From NCBI GenBank assembly GCA_003665825.1, contig QPFY01000023.1:62001-126000 (forward strand): a stretch of 64,000 nt of DNA. The letters run 5' to 3'. The stretch's first letter is position 1, and each line of letters starts with the position of its first letter. Origin of the DNA: Microbotryum silenes-acaulis (taxonomy: Eukaryota; Basidiomycota; Microbotryomycetes; Microbotryales; Microbotryaceae). Below are positions 1-9,314 of this stretch, piece after piece. The notes beneath the pieces are model-generated. The model made no database searches and was not told the origin of the DNA. It saw only the letters and a list, made by a program, of their open reading frames with translations. The translations under genes and the position numbers were made by a program.

Positions 1-768
1 AAAGTGAGTGAAGATGGCGTTGGTGTGAATATTCGGCGATTGAGGCTGACTCGGGCTATCGTAGATCAATGCATCGCAGAACGGGATTGAGCCTCTCCAA
101 GATCAGGAACTTCATCAATAGTAAACCGGTAGGTAACACTTCTTCTCTGTTGGCTTCGTAAACACTCTGTTGCTTACTCACCGAGGATTACCCCTCTTTG
201 ATGCATTTCAGTCCAGCACCGGAAAGCAATCAGGTCGACGCCGGATCCTTGAAGCTGCGCAAGAAGTCTTCGATCGAGAATGGGACAACAAATATAGTTC
301 GTCGTTCACTTCAACCACGGTGGCCAAATCGAAGGTCTCGGTTCCCATCCCAACTTCCTCATCATCTGCCGAACAATTTCCACCTCAGAGTCCTCCTTCG
401 ACACCCGATGCGAATTATCGTCCTTCGAAGTACGTATCGTCCATGAATTTCAAGTACTCGGAACAACAACTCGTGACGTACTACGTCCACTGGCTTAAGG
501 GAGCATCCAAAGCCGAAGCGAGCAGGAATTCGGGTGTCAACGAGCGAAGCGCGATCCGTGCCTTTTGGGAAAAAGGACCCCAGACCCAAGCAATCCGCGA
601 GCGAAGGAGAAGGGTCATCTCTATCGCCGAGAAGCAGGTGGCGAACGCGAAGCAGAGGGAAAAAACAAAGGTGTGTTTTCTGTAACTCTGTGCAATCATT
701 CCCGATCTGTTCATGAAACGCTCGGCCACTGACGATTTTCACGCTCCCCAAAATTTCTGCAGAAATGA
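1..768 (+). CDS. Two-HTH family protein, copy 1 (5' end outside window)
   Basis: The product is not recognised. The window opens at the end of an upstream exon (donor GTGAGT at 4). Exons read as 65-128, 212-670 and 763-768, with phases identical to the paralogue at 7461-8802. The first full exon encodes a helix-turn-helix-like stretch (SMHRRTGLSLSKI). Next comes a basic segment (GRRRILEAAQEVFDREWD), a Ser/Pro-rich linker, and a second HTH-like segment starting at YSEQQLVTYYVHWLKG and ending in an Arg/Lys-rich helix. The last exon adds only one Lys codon and a stop, so the exact 3' end is uncertain. A DNA-binding role is inferred from the helical pattern alone. The start lies left of the window. 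Confidence 0.55.
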
Positions 769-1092
769 TCGAGTTGACCCGTCAACGCCGGATAAGTTCC
801 GCACCGAGCTCCAAATTTGTTGATGTATCAGAAAAATGTGTTTGCTGTGCGTTGCCAATATTCCTGCGTTTCACGTAGGTTTTTTTGGAGGGGGTAGGGG
901 GAGAAGCAGGCAAGAAAAAGCAGATCTTTCTTTGGCTGCCTGCACAGTAGTGCTTCCTTGGGATTTGTGCGGGTTTATAGGTTTGTCTCATCTTCGAAAA
1001 AACTGCTACTTCGAGACAAAGCCGAAGGCCCGTGGTAGGTCTTCCGATGAAAGGCGAAAGGAAAGCATAGGAAAGCTTTCGAGCTAATTATA
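769..1092. other. Spacer between the two-HTH gene copy 1 and the LINE
   Basis: No convincing ORF is seen here. The stretch contains a short G-rich run near 888-903 and the unmarked 5' junction of the truncated LINE. No target-site duplication could be matched to the sequence after the LINE poly(A). Confidence 0.4.
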
Positions 1093-2049
1093 GTGTGCAA
1101 GACAATTTCCACGTGCACTCCACAACCTCTCGGACCTCGACCACCTCAATCGGGCGATCGAGCTTTACGAACGGGCAAGTGCCAGCAAGCTCAGCAACGC
1201 CAAATCTTTCCTCTACCCCCTTGGAGCTTTTCGGGATCGGCCGATCGCCCCAGATCTCGGGACCTGGCGTCTCAGCGATTCGCAGTTTCGCTACCTTGGT
1301 ATTCAGGTCGGGGTGGAGATCGCCGAGGATGCGGGCTGGGAAGATGTCAAGGCCTCGACCATCGCCCGGATACGCTCAATTCCGATGTACGATCTCCCAT
1401 ATGCAGCCAAGTGTTCGATCATCAACATCTACTGCTACACAAAGATCCTGTACTACAGCCGATTCCTCCCCGCCCCCAAGAGCGTTGTCAAGGAGATCGA
1501 GGAGGCCGCCATGCTCGCCATTCACGGTCGAGCTTCGGATGGTACTCAGCGACGTCCGAAGGTCTCCCGGTCGCGCCTCTGCACCCCTCTCGATCACGGC
1601 GGCTTCGGCTTGATTGATCTGCCTCGGCGTCTAGCGATCGATCACGCGAAGTGGGTCTTCCAGCTCCGGGCCCCGGACGGCTGCTTCACACGCCACCTCT
1701 TCGACATCCGCATTCGCCTCCAGGCACCGAACCAACCAACCCCTTTCACCTTGTCCAGACCGGCCCCCAACCAGCATCGTCGCCCTTGGATCTGGATCTG
1801 GTGGGCATACTTTTGCCATCCTCCCCCTAAGTGGGACCATGCGGTGAGAAAGACGAGAAAACTTCTTCCTGCACGTTGGGTCCGATACTTCGAAGCCTGG
1901 GCGTCGGTGACCACGCTCAATCCCCCGGAACTCTCCAAGAACCAGAACCTCGAGCAATGGGCGACGCACGTACTCTACTTCCCAGCGGGCCACGGAATAC
2001 AACTCTCGGTAAACCCGACGCTTTTTCGAGAGCCCGATGGCGAGGTGAT

Positions 2050-2054
2050 GACCC
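2050..2054. repeat. Target-site duplication, left (GACCC)
   Basis: GACCC lies immediately before the 5' LTR and again immediately after the 3' LTR at 6553-6557. Five base pairs is the usual Copia integration footprint. Confidence 0.9.
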
Positions 2055-2257
2055 TGTCAGAGTGTATATTGCTGTTTCATCCCACTTGTCTTCCTGATTA
2101 TAAATAGTTACTAGTTGTTGATATTAGTCGCCTCGCGCGGCTCGTGCCTGCCTCGCGCGCGCTCCCTTAGCGCCTCTCTTCTTTCTCCAACTATCTTTAC
2201 TATCATCTTCGGCTCTCGTACTTACGTATCTCGTGCCTCGGCTTCAGGTTCCCAAAA
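2055..2257 (+). repeat. 5' LTR of Copia element (203 bp)
   Basis: It starts TGTCAGAGTG and ends CCCAAAA; the end is fixed by the target duplication after the 3' copy and by the primer-binding site that follows at once. It contains a TATAAATA box near 2098. Confidence 0.9.
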
Positions 2258-2270
2258 GGTTATGAGCCCA
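2258..2270 (+). promoter_or_regulatory. Primer-binding site matching the tRNA-iMet anticodon arm
   Basis: GGTTATGAGCCCA directly abuts the 5' LTR. GGTTATGAGCCC is complementary to the conserved GGGCTCATAACC anticodon arm of eukaryotic initiator tRNA-Met. Priming from a cleaved 5' half of this tRNA is known for Drosophila copia. The ATG inside the site is also the likely start of gag-pol. Confidence 0.75.
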
Positions 2271-5200
2271 CCGAACCTACCAGCGGCGGGCGACCCCGAC
2301 GATCACGGTGACATGGCATCTACGCCTCCTCTACCACCGTCATCAACGTCGATCCACACCATCGACGTCGCCTCCGCTACCTCCGTCACGCTCACCAAAG
2401 AGCAATTCGACGAGCTGATTAGGAACCAGCGCCCCGCACCCGCACAGGACGACGACGCACTCTCCATGCGTCAGCTACTCCCCCCAGTCAACCCCCCGGT
2501 CTTCCCACACGACTCGAAGCTTACGGAGGACAATTACGTTGACTGGGTCCTCACGATGCCGCCATGCCCGCCCTCTTGGGCTGGATTCAACGATCGGACG
2601 AATCGAGCGACGGTCCTCGTTGCGAAGGCGGTCGTACCGACCAAACGCTCAAAATGGGATCGTTCTGGTCCTGCCCCGAGCAACTGCCCAGCTTGTGGTC
2701 AAGGCAAACACTGGCTCGACAAGTGTCCGGAATCGCGCAAGCGAGCCAAGTACCTCGAGCTCAAGAACGCCATGAAGGAACTCCAAGGCTCATCATCGCC
2801 TGCGTCCACGTTCGTGGCCACCGAGGAAGCATCCAAGGATCAACACCTGTCCGTCTTTTCTTCTGCTACGTTTACCAACATCGGGCCACCGGCGGAAATC
2901 CTTCTGCTAGACTCGGCGTCGGCGTGCCACGTCGTCAACGATGCGTCCTTCTTTGACGGCCCCCTTTCGCCTAACCCGCAAGTCCTCCAAGGTCTAGGGG
3001 GAACGGTGAAGGCCTCGGGAATCGGCTCGGTCAAGCTCGTCTCCGATAATGGTACCAAGTTCACCCTCAACGACGTGATCTACGCCCCCGAGAGCCCTGC
3101 CAACCTCATCTCGGTCCGGGCCTTCGACCGCAAAGGCGTTCGCATCACCTTCGAACACGGAGAAGTCGAGCTCCGCACGCCGCAAGGGTGCATCGCCACA
3201 GCATCAGCCATCGCGTCCAGCGTTTACAAACTCAACGCTTCGGTCCAAGCTGCCAGCAAAGGTGCGCTACACACGCTCGTCGCCACCAAGTCCAATAGGC
3301 TACCTCTACTTACCCTTCACCGGCGCTACGGCCACGCCTCTGTCCAGACACTTAAAAAACTGGCGGCCTCTGGCCAGGTGGAGGGTTTGGATTGGCCCTA
3401 TAGTGACTTCGAGTGTGAAGACTTCACCTGCAACGCGTGCCTTGCCTCCAAAGCGCATCGTTTGCCTTTCCCCTCTTCGTCGTCGCATGCCGCGGAACCG
3501 CTTGCATTGGTGCACTCGGATGTCTTATCTTTCCCCGAGGAGTCCTTCGGCCATAAGCGGTACCTCGTCACGTTCATCGACGAATTCTCGAGGAAGACTT
3601 GGGTTTACCCCATCGGGCACAAAAGCGAGGTCCTTCCGACATTCAAGGATTGGCTTCTGGAGATCGAAAACGCCACGGGTCGCAAGGTCAAAACACTTCG
3701 CTCGGACAACGGGGGCGAGTATGTCTCTACCGCCTTCAACGGCTATTGCGTAGCTCGTGGAATTCGTCGCGAATTGACCACACCGTACACGCCCGAGCAA
3801 AACGGTCGAGCCGAGCGAGTCAACCGGTCGATCGTGGAGGGCACCCTGGCTCTTCTGTCTCACTCGGGACTCCCACGATCATGCTGGGACGAGGCTGCCA
3901 TGTGTTACATCCACGTCAAGAACCTATCGCCTCACGCGGCTCTCGGTGGAGGCATCCCAAACAGTCGTTGGTCGGGCGCCACACCAGGCGTGGAGGGTCT
4001 TCGGGCATTCGGTTGTCGCGCCTGGGCCACCGTGCCGGCTCACCGACGGGACAAACTTGACCCAAAAGGGATCGCTCTGGTCTTCGTGGGTTACGATCGA
4101 CACGCGAAAGCCTGGCGTCTTCTTGACCCCTCCTCGATGCGTGTGAGTCTGAGCCGAAATGTGACGTTCGTTGAAACCGAGTTCCCCTTCACGACCGCAC
4201 CAACCCGCGTGACGCAGCCACGCATCCCGGGTTACTGCCCCCAGCCGCCACCTGTCGAAGCTCCAGCACCGTCGTCGGCTCCAACGCTTGTCGACCCTCC
4301 CCCGCGGCCACCTTCCCCAACGCCTGACGAAACACCCGCGTCGCCGGTTTCGACCAACTCGGCCGACAAAGACGACACCTCGTCGACCACGAGCGCTACG
4401 ACGGAGCCAGCCGTGAACTTGCCGCAGCCACCTCCGGATCTAGCTCCACTCGCCAAAGTCAAGCCAACTTGGGAGTACGGCGACGTCGCCAAGGTTGGTC
4501 CCGATCCGGGGAAGTACGGTGAAGTCGACACTCGAAACATCATAGTTGGCCCCCGGACACGCCGCCAGCTCGTTCCCACCATGATCACGCGGGAACAGCT
4601 CGTCGACGGCCCCGACGGACCCACCGCCTCCTTCAAGAGCCTGCTCCTCGCCTTCGCATCCACCAAAGCCGGCTTCGCAGATCACGACTTGACAGTTGTT
4701 CGCGATCCGGCCAATTGGGGCGACGTCATCCGATCGGGACAAGAGGACATTTGGGGCGCACCGGCACAGGATGAATTCGATTCGCTTCTTAACGATTACG
4801 AGGTCTTCGAAATCATCGAATCCGGTGAGCTCCCCGCGGGTGAGATCCTCCTGCGATCGGGCTGGGTGTTCCGGACTAAACGCAACCAGCATGGCGACAT
4901 CACCGATTACAAGGCGCGTCTCGTCGCTCACGGATGTGCCCAACGTCCTGGCCTTGACTTCGAGAAGAACTACGCCCCAGTCGTCAAATTCACGTCCATT
5001 AGAGCCCTCATCGCACTCGCCGCGGCCAACGGCTATCACGTCCATCAGGCCGACGTCAACAAAGCGTACCTCCACGGCAAACTTGACAAGCCTCTGTACA
5101 TGCGCGTCCCTCAGGGCATTGACCTGCCCGGCAAGATCCTCAAGCTGTCCAAATCCATCTACGGCCTTCGCCAGGCCGGCACCATCTGGAACGCTGAGAT

Positions 5201-6254
5201 TGACTCGACTCTGCGGTCCCTCGGATACGTGCCCACCCGGTCCGACATCTGCATCTACCGCCGCGAACACGACGGGCACTCTCATTACATTGCCTTGTAC
5301 GTCGACGACTTGCTTTTGGTTGGCCCCTCTACCGCCGAGATCGACCGGGTGCTCGACGCGTTGGAACTTGCGTATGGCATCAAACGTCTCGGACCTGCCG
5401 AATACATCCTAGGCATCCAAGTCAAGCGTGGACAAGACGGATCTATCACGCTCTCGCAAGAGCGCTACCTTCGGGACATCCTGGCCAGGTTCCAGTTCAC
5501 CGATGCCAAGCCGGCAAGTATTCCAATGCAGCCAGGTGTCGTCCTTGACTTCGAGGACTTGTCGGCCACTCCTCAGGATCGTACGCGCTACTTGCAGGCC
5601 ATCGGTTCGTTGATGTACGCCGCCGTAGGAACTCGTCCGGACCTTGCCTTCGTGGTCAGCTACCTCGCTCGCTTCTCGCAGCAGCCCGGCCCGGAGCATT
5701 GGACAGCCATCAAGCAGGTCCTCCGCTACATCAAAGGTACGCTGGACTTGGGGCTCACCTATCGCAAGACCAGCCAACCACTCCATGGCTACTCGGACGC
5801 GAACTGGGGAGCCTGTCTAACGACCTCGCGATCGACCATGGGCTACGCGTTCATCTTGTCTGGAGCCGCGATCGCTTGGTGCTCCAAACGCGAGCACAGG
5901 GTCGCCAAGTCTACTACCGACGCGGAGTACCTCTCTCTTTCGTACACAAGCGGTGATGCCATCCACCTGAGCGAACTCCTGGCTGAACTTGGCGCTCCGG
6001 TCTCTGGCCCAGTCGTGCTCTACGGTGACAACCAAGGTTCGCTGGCTCTTGCGCAGCACCCGACCAACCATCAGGGGTCTCGTCACGTTCGCATCTCGGA
6101 ACACTACGTCCGCGAGAGGGTTGCTGAGAAGGAGATCGAGGTCCGCTACATCGCCACCGGTGACATGTTCGCCGATATCTTCACCAAAGCCTTGGGTCCC
6201 AAGCCGTTCATCTTCCATCGGGCAAATTTGGGTTTACGAGGTGCAGTGGTATGA
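2262..6254 (+). CDS. Copia Gag-Pol polyprotein
   Basis: Single frame of 1,330 residues from the first in-frame ATG, which sits within the primer-binding site. Gag is short: a DNYVDWVL block (about residues 88-98) is followed after only about 40 residues by a CCHC knuckle ([14 protein letters not shown], residue 142). The usual UBN2-type gag region therefore seems largely deleted. The protease motif reads DSASACHV near residue 217, where Copia enzymes normally have D-S/T-G. Integrase shows HHCC and D420, D482, E518 with 35 residues between the last two. Reverse transcriptase has YVDD at 1013-1016. RNase H has SDANWG, DAEY, GDNQ and ADIFTKAL. Integrase, RT and RNase H look intact; Gag and protease may not be functional. 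Confidence 0.93.
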   Translation: MSPPNLPAAGDPDDHGDMASTPPLPPSSTSIHTIDVASATSVTLTKEQFDELIRNQRPAPAQDDDALSMRQLLPPVNPPVFPHDSKLTEDNYVDWVLTMPPCPPSWAGFNDRTNRATVLVAKAVVPTKRSKWDRSGPAPSNCPACGQGKHWLDKCPESRKRAKYLELKNAMKELQGSSSPASTFVATEEASKDQHLSVFSSATFTNIGPPAEILLLDSASACHVVNDASFFDGPLSPNPQVLQGLGGTVKASGIGSVKLVSDNGTKFTLNDVIYAPESPANLISVRAFDRKGVRITFEHGEVELRTPQGCIATASAIASSVYKLNASVQAASKGALHTLVATKSNRLPLLTLHRRYGHASVQTLKKLAASGQVEGLDWPYSDFECEDFTCNACLASKAHRLPFPSSSSHAAEPLALVHSDVLSFPEESFGHKRYLVTFIDEFSRKTWVYPIGHKSEVLPTFKDWLLEIENATGRKVKTLRSDNGGEYVSTAFNGYCVARGIRRELTTPYTPEQNGRAERVNRSIVEGTLALLSHSGLPRSCWDEAAMCYIHVKNLSPHAALGGGIPNSRWSGATPGVEGLRAFGCRAWATVPAHRRDKLDPKGIALVFVGYDRHAKAWRLLDPSSMRVSLSRNVTFVETEFPFTTAPTRVTQPRIPGYCPQPPPVEAPAPSSAPTLVDPPPRPPSPTPDETPASPVSTNSADKDDTSSTTSATTEPAVNLPQPPPDLAPLAKVKPTWEYGDVAKVGPDPGKYGEVDTRNIIVGPRTRRQLVPTMITREQLVDGPDGPTASFKSLLLAFASTKAGFADHDLTVVRDPANWGDVIRSGQEDIWGAPAQDEFDSLLNDYEVFEIIESGELPAGEILLRSGWVFRTKRNQHGDITDYKARLVAHGCAQRPGLDFEKNYAPVVKFTSIRALIALAAANGYHVHQADVNKAYLHGKLDKPLYMRVPQGIDLPGKILKLSKSIYGLRQAGTIWNAEIDSTLRSLGYVPTRSDICIYRREHDGHSHYIALYVDDLLLVGPSTAEIDRVLDALELAYGIKRLGPAEYILGIQVKRGQDGSITLSQERYLRDILARFQFTDAKPASIPMQPGVVLDFEDLSATPQDRTRYLQAIGSLMYAAVGTRPDLAFVVSYLARFSQQPGPEHWTAIKQVLRYIKGTLDLGLTYRKTSQPLHGYSDANWGACLTTSRSTMGYAFILSGAAIAWCSKREHRVAKSTTDAEYLSLSYTSGDAIHLSELLAELGAPVSGPVVLYGDNQGSLALAQHPTNHQGSRHVRISEHYVRERVAEKEIEVRYIATGDMFADIFTKALGPKPFIFHRANLGLRGAVV

Positions 6255-6257
6255 CAG

Positions 6258-6267
6258 CACGGGGGGG
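6258..6267 (+). promoter_or_regulatory. Polypurine tract of Copia element
   Basis: A CAC followed by seven G residues lies directly before the 3' LTR. This is the expected position for plus-strand priming. Confidence 0.7.
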
Positions 6268-6552
6268 TGTCAGAGTGTATATTGCTGTTTCATCCCACTT
6301 GTCTTCCTGATTATAAATAGTTACTAGTTGTTGATATTAGTCGCCTCGCGCGGCTCGTGCCTGCCTCGCGCGCGCTCCCTTAGCGCCTCTCTTCTTTCTC
6401 CAACTATCTTTACTATCATCTTCGGCTCTCGTACTTACGTATCTCGTGCCTCGGCTTCAGGTTAGTTACTCTGCAATACCTCAAACTATCTTTACTATCA
6501 TCTTCGGCTCTCGTACTTACGTATCTCGTGCCTCGGCTTCAGGTTCCCAAAA
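6268..6552 (+). repeat. 3' LTR of Copia element (285 bp) with internal duplication
   Basis: It is collinear with the 5' LTR except for 82 extra bases. The segment 6402-6463 is repeated at 6484-6545, with 20 unrelated bases between the copies. The extra piece begins GTTAGT after CAG and ends TTCAG, so it also looks like a GT-AG intron. The LTR ends at 6552, followed by GACCC. Confidence 0.9.
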
Positions 6553-6557
6553 GACCC
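6553..6557. repeat. Target-site duplication, right (GACCC)
   Basis: Partner of 2050-2054. LINE coding sequence resumes in frame from 6558. Confidence 0.9.
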
Positions 6558-7460
6558 CGTCTTCGTTCGTGAACGCGTCCAAACGCCACCAAGTCTTCAT
6601 CTTCCCTCCTATCTTCCCCAAGTGACACCAGAAGGTATTCGATCTGCCTGAGCAACGTTGGAACGCTTGGTGGAAGGCTTTGCGCAAGGTTCGCCGGGTT
6701 CACTCGGACGCCGAGGATACCGGCCACCTTCTCTCCCTGGGGTCCCTCCATCCGGGCAGCCAAGTCGCCTCCCCAACCAGCCCTCACCCCAACAATCGAT
6801 CTGCCTCCTGTGTGATGTGCCTCTCGGAAGCACCCGAGTGCCTGGCCCACCTCGCGGTCGGCTGCCCATTTGCCCGGCGTCTCTGGTCTGCTCTGTCCCC
6901 GACCCCCCACCCAGTCTTTGTGGACTTTGTATGTCCGGTCGTGTCTCGCTCGGAACGTCGACTTGTCGAACTACGAGTCCTCTTCTTTCACTCGATCTGG
7001 AAGCTCTGTCGCTGTCGCCGATTCTCGTCGGATCTTTTGGAACCGATCGCCGAAACGGACTTCGAGGGGCTTCGAGCCTCTATTCAGGAGTCCAAGGGTC
7101 GCCTAGTGTCTCTGTAAGCCACCAAAGGGGGTTTTAGTGGGTATGGTTGATCCTGGTTCAGGGTCAATGAGTCCTACACTACTGGCTTCTGCCAGTGTGC
7201 GTAACAGCATTCCCTCCGACTTTTCCAAAGATTTCTAGGTATTAATATAATTATCCTGTTAATGAAGTCTATCAAATAAAAAAAAGTGGTGGCGGTGGCT
7301 GGCGGCTGGGCGCTGAGCACTGAGCGCTGAGACAGGAGGGTAGTTCCGTCAGAAGAGCGGTCAGGGCGGTCTGATCACCGATCGAAGGGGGGCTCTGACG
7401 TGCCATCGCCTGACATGTTGAGTGTTGATCTCTCGCGCCTTCACTCTCCCCGTCATCTTG

Positions 7461-8802
7461 ATGCCAACAACGAACTCGGCTAGTACCCATTTCCCCAAGA
7501 CCCCCCACCAACATGTACGAGCGGCACCTGGCCCAGGAAAAAGGAGTGATTTACCTCTCACGCCATTATCGAACTCTAGTCATCTTCAACGACCACGCCC
7601 ACGACCTTCGACGGATCTGCACGGCCCCATGTCCAACGTCTCATTGAACACAGGTTCCATTTCAAGGCAGAAGTCGCGCCTTCCTATCGAATGGATCGAC
7701 CTCTGTTCGAGCGAGAGCGACATTGTTGATCAGTGCGCGCCGCTGCATCACGCGCGGACCGTCGCAGACAGGCCATCACGAAAGGAGAACGACCGCACGA
7801 CGCAATCCAAGTCGGCCGAAGAGGTGACATCAGAAGAAGAGGTCGGAATTTATGAGATCCACCCTATCGAAGACGAAGACCAACACTTTGATGAAGTGGT
7901 CGATGACGATGAGCTTGTTTCGTCGTGCTCGCGGCAGCTTGCGGAAATGGACGACTCGTCCGACAGTGACTCATACGAAGACGTCACGAACGAGAGCTTT
8001 TTGTCGGCCGGAGAAATGGAGGACATCCAAGTCCCGTCCACACAAGTGATCACGAGACCGCATATTCAAAAAGAGGGGACCAAAAAGGAGAAATTGATCA
8101 GGGTGGCGGTGATGTTTCTGCTGGGCAAGAGCAAAAAGTGAGTCTTGATCAGTCCGTGCGGATCTTTGGAAACCCTTAGCTGAGGTGGGGAAGTAGGTCA
8201 ATGCAACGCAGAACGGGATTGAGCATCTCCCGTATCACGAGACTTCTCCAAATTCCCTCAGTGCGCCTTACAGAACCATTGACGCCTGTTTCTTTCCAAT
8301 GCGATACTAAATCTTTCTTCGGAGTGCACAGGCCGGCTCAATAGCAAGAGGACGTCGACGCCGGATATTTGAGGCTGCGCAAGACGTATTCGATCAAGAC
8401 TGGGATAAAAGATACAACAATTCTCCATGTTCCCATTTGACTGCTGAAGATTCGAGTGCATCACCCCCTTCAGCGCCTTCCTCCCCCGAAATCCGGCCCG
8501 GCAAGCCTCCGTTGTCCCGGAGCATCTTTACTTCTCATCCCGGCCAGCAAAGCCAAGCCGCTCCGTCACGCCTGGTCGCTTACAGATATTCGGACTTGCA
8601 GCTCGTAACATATTATCGTACCTGGCTTATGGGGTTATCGAAAATTGATGCGAGCAGGAGGTCGGGTGTCAAAGCCGCAAGCGCGGCCGCCTTCTTCTGG
8701 GACGAGCGCTTGAGCCAGTGGAACAGGGAACGAAGGAGGCGGATCGTCGCCATCGCGGAGAAGGAGGCAGCAAAAGCGCAGCGCAAGGGGAGACAAAGGT
8801 GA
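7461..8802 (+). CDS. Two-HTH family protein, copy 2 (complete)
   Basis: Predicted protein of 403 residues from exons 7461-8137, 8197-8260 and 8332-8802; the second intron has a TACTAA branch site near 8305. The N-terminal 225 residues are Ser-, Pro- and Asp/Glu-rich and probably disordered. Then comes KEKLIRVAVMFLLGKSKK leading into a helix-turn-helix-like stretch (SMQRRTGLSISRITRLLQ) and a basic segment (RRRRIFEAAQDVFDQDWD). A Ser/Pro linker precedes a second HTH-like stretch from YSDLQLVTYYRTWL through GLSKIDASRRSGV. The end is an Arg/Lys-rich helix. Exon borders and sequence match copy 1 at the window start. Binding to DNA is an inference; I do not recognise the family. Confidence 0.65.
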
Positions 8803-9314
8803 ATCGGGCAAAACTATGGATGTGTCTAGTGTTTATTCGAGCTCAAGAGATAGGTTAGCAGCGCCAAGTGAGATATAGGTGTTTGCTTCTGTACGTGGCA
8901 GCAAGTTCGAATTCGCCGTGACTCCGAGTTGTCCTCAGCCACTCGTCGCCTTAAAAATGCTCGCATCATCTCCTCAGTAACAGAGCTTTTAATCTTGTTC
9001 AAAATCTGTTGCTGTCGAGTCTAAAAAAGTGATTACCTTGGGCCCGTGATCGGAGATTGTTGTCACGCGGACAGCCGAAAGATTCGTGAAATCCATGCGC
9101 ACGGACCCTTTGCGACTGCCCCGCGCGTGCGGCCGAATCATCCTTGGCCCGACCGCGCGACACGCTTGTCATCCCGCCACTCCATTTTGCCTCACCTTAC
9201 CTACACCGCCCCAACAACACTCGGCGTTCGTTTAGGTTCCTAATTTGGGGCTGCTCTGACTCCTCGCCCCCCGTTCGTTCCGGCTCGCGCGGCGCCTGGT
9301 CCGGTTCACTCAAC
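8803..9314. other. Intergenic, upstream of haspin
   Basis: No supported gene. It should hold the 3' flank of the two-HTH gene and the haspin promoter. A pyrimidine-rich stretch lies near 9170-9290 just before the ATG. Confidence 0.4.

Larger units (their letters stand above)
2055..6552 (+). mobile_element. Copia (Ty1-type) LTR retrotransposon, nested in LINE
   Basis: The full element has a 5' LTR at 2055-2257, a primer-binding site at 2258-2270, one long gag-pol frame, a polypurine tract at 6258-6267 and a 3' LTR at 6268-6552. It is flanked by the 5 bp duplication GACCC. The domain order of protease, integrase, reverse transcriptase, RNase H defines Copia rather than Gypsy. The open pol frame and matching LTRs point to a fairly recent insertion, although the LTRs differ by an 82 bp insertion in the 3' copy and the gag region looks shortened. 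Confidence 0.95.
1094..7117 (+). pseudogene. LINE reverse transcriptase C-terminal fragment, interrupted
   Basis: Coding remnant of the LINE: residues from 1094 to 2054, then from 6558 to 7117 in the same frame. Without the Copia element the two halves join across one copy of GACCC. A TGA at 6623-6625 interrupts the second half just after the insertion site; CGA to TGA is a plausible cause. The final part carries the zinc knuckle CVMCLSEAPECLAHLAVGC. No apurinic endonuclease or YADD region is present, so the copy was 5'-truncated on arrival, as is common for LINEs. Confidence 0.8.
1093..7286 (+). mobile_element. 5'-truncated LINE (non-LTR) element, split by a Copia insertion
   Basis: The reading frame from about 1094 encodes the C-terminal part of a LINE reverse transcriptase, downstream of where the catalytic YADD box would be. 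It shows a SKLSNAKSF-type block, FRYLGIQVG, then KCSIINIY and the GGFGLIDLPRRLAIDHAKW block. The frame breaks at the Copia insertion (2055-6552) and resumes in the same frame after 6558. The resumed part ends with a CCHC knuckle (C-x2-C-x7-H-x4-C near 6814-6870) typical of LINE RT C-termini and a stop at 7117. The 3' UTR runs to an A-rich tail at about 7275-7286. An in-frame TGA at 6623 and the missing 5' half mark it as dead. The 5' limit is approximate. Confidence 0.85.

Noticed and set aside
4440..5285. 281-codon minus-strand frame opposite the Copia polyprotein
   Set aside because: It is a shadow of GC-rich coding sequence on the opposite strand; the plus-strand frame has all catalytic motifs.
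6464..6545. Treating the 82 bp in the 3' LTR as a proven intron
   Set aside because: The duplicated 62 bp segment gives a simpler explanation (tandem duplication with filler); GT and AG at the ends may be coincidental. It is kept only as a question in the findings.
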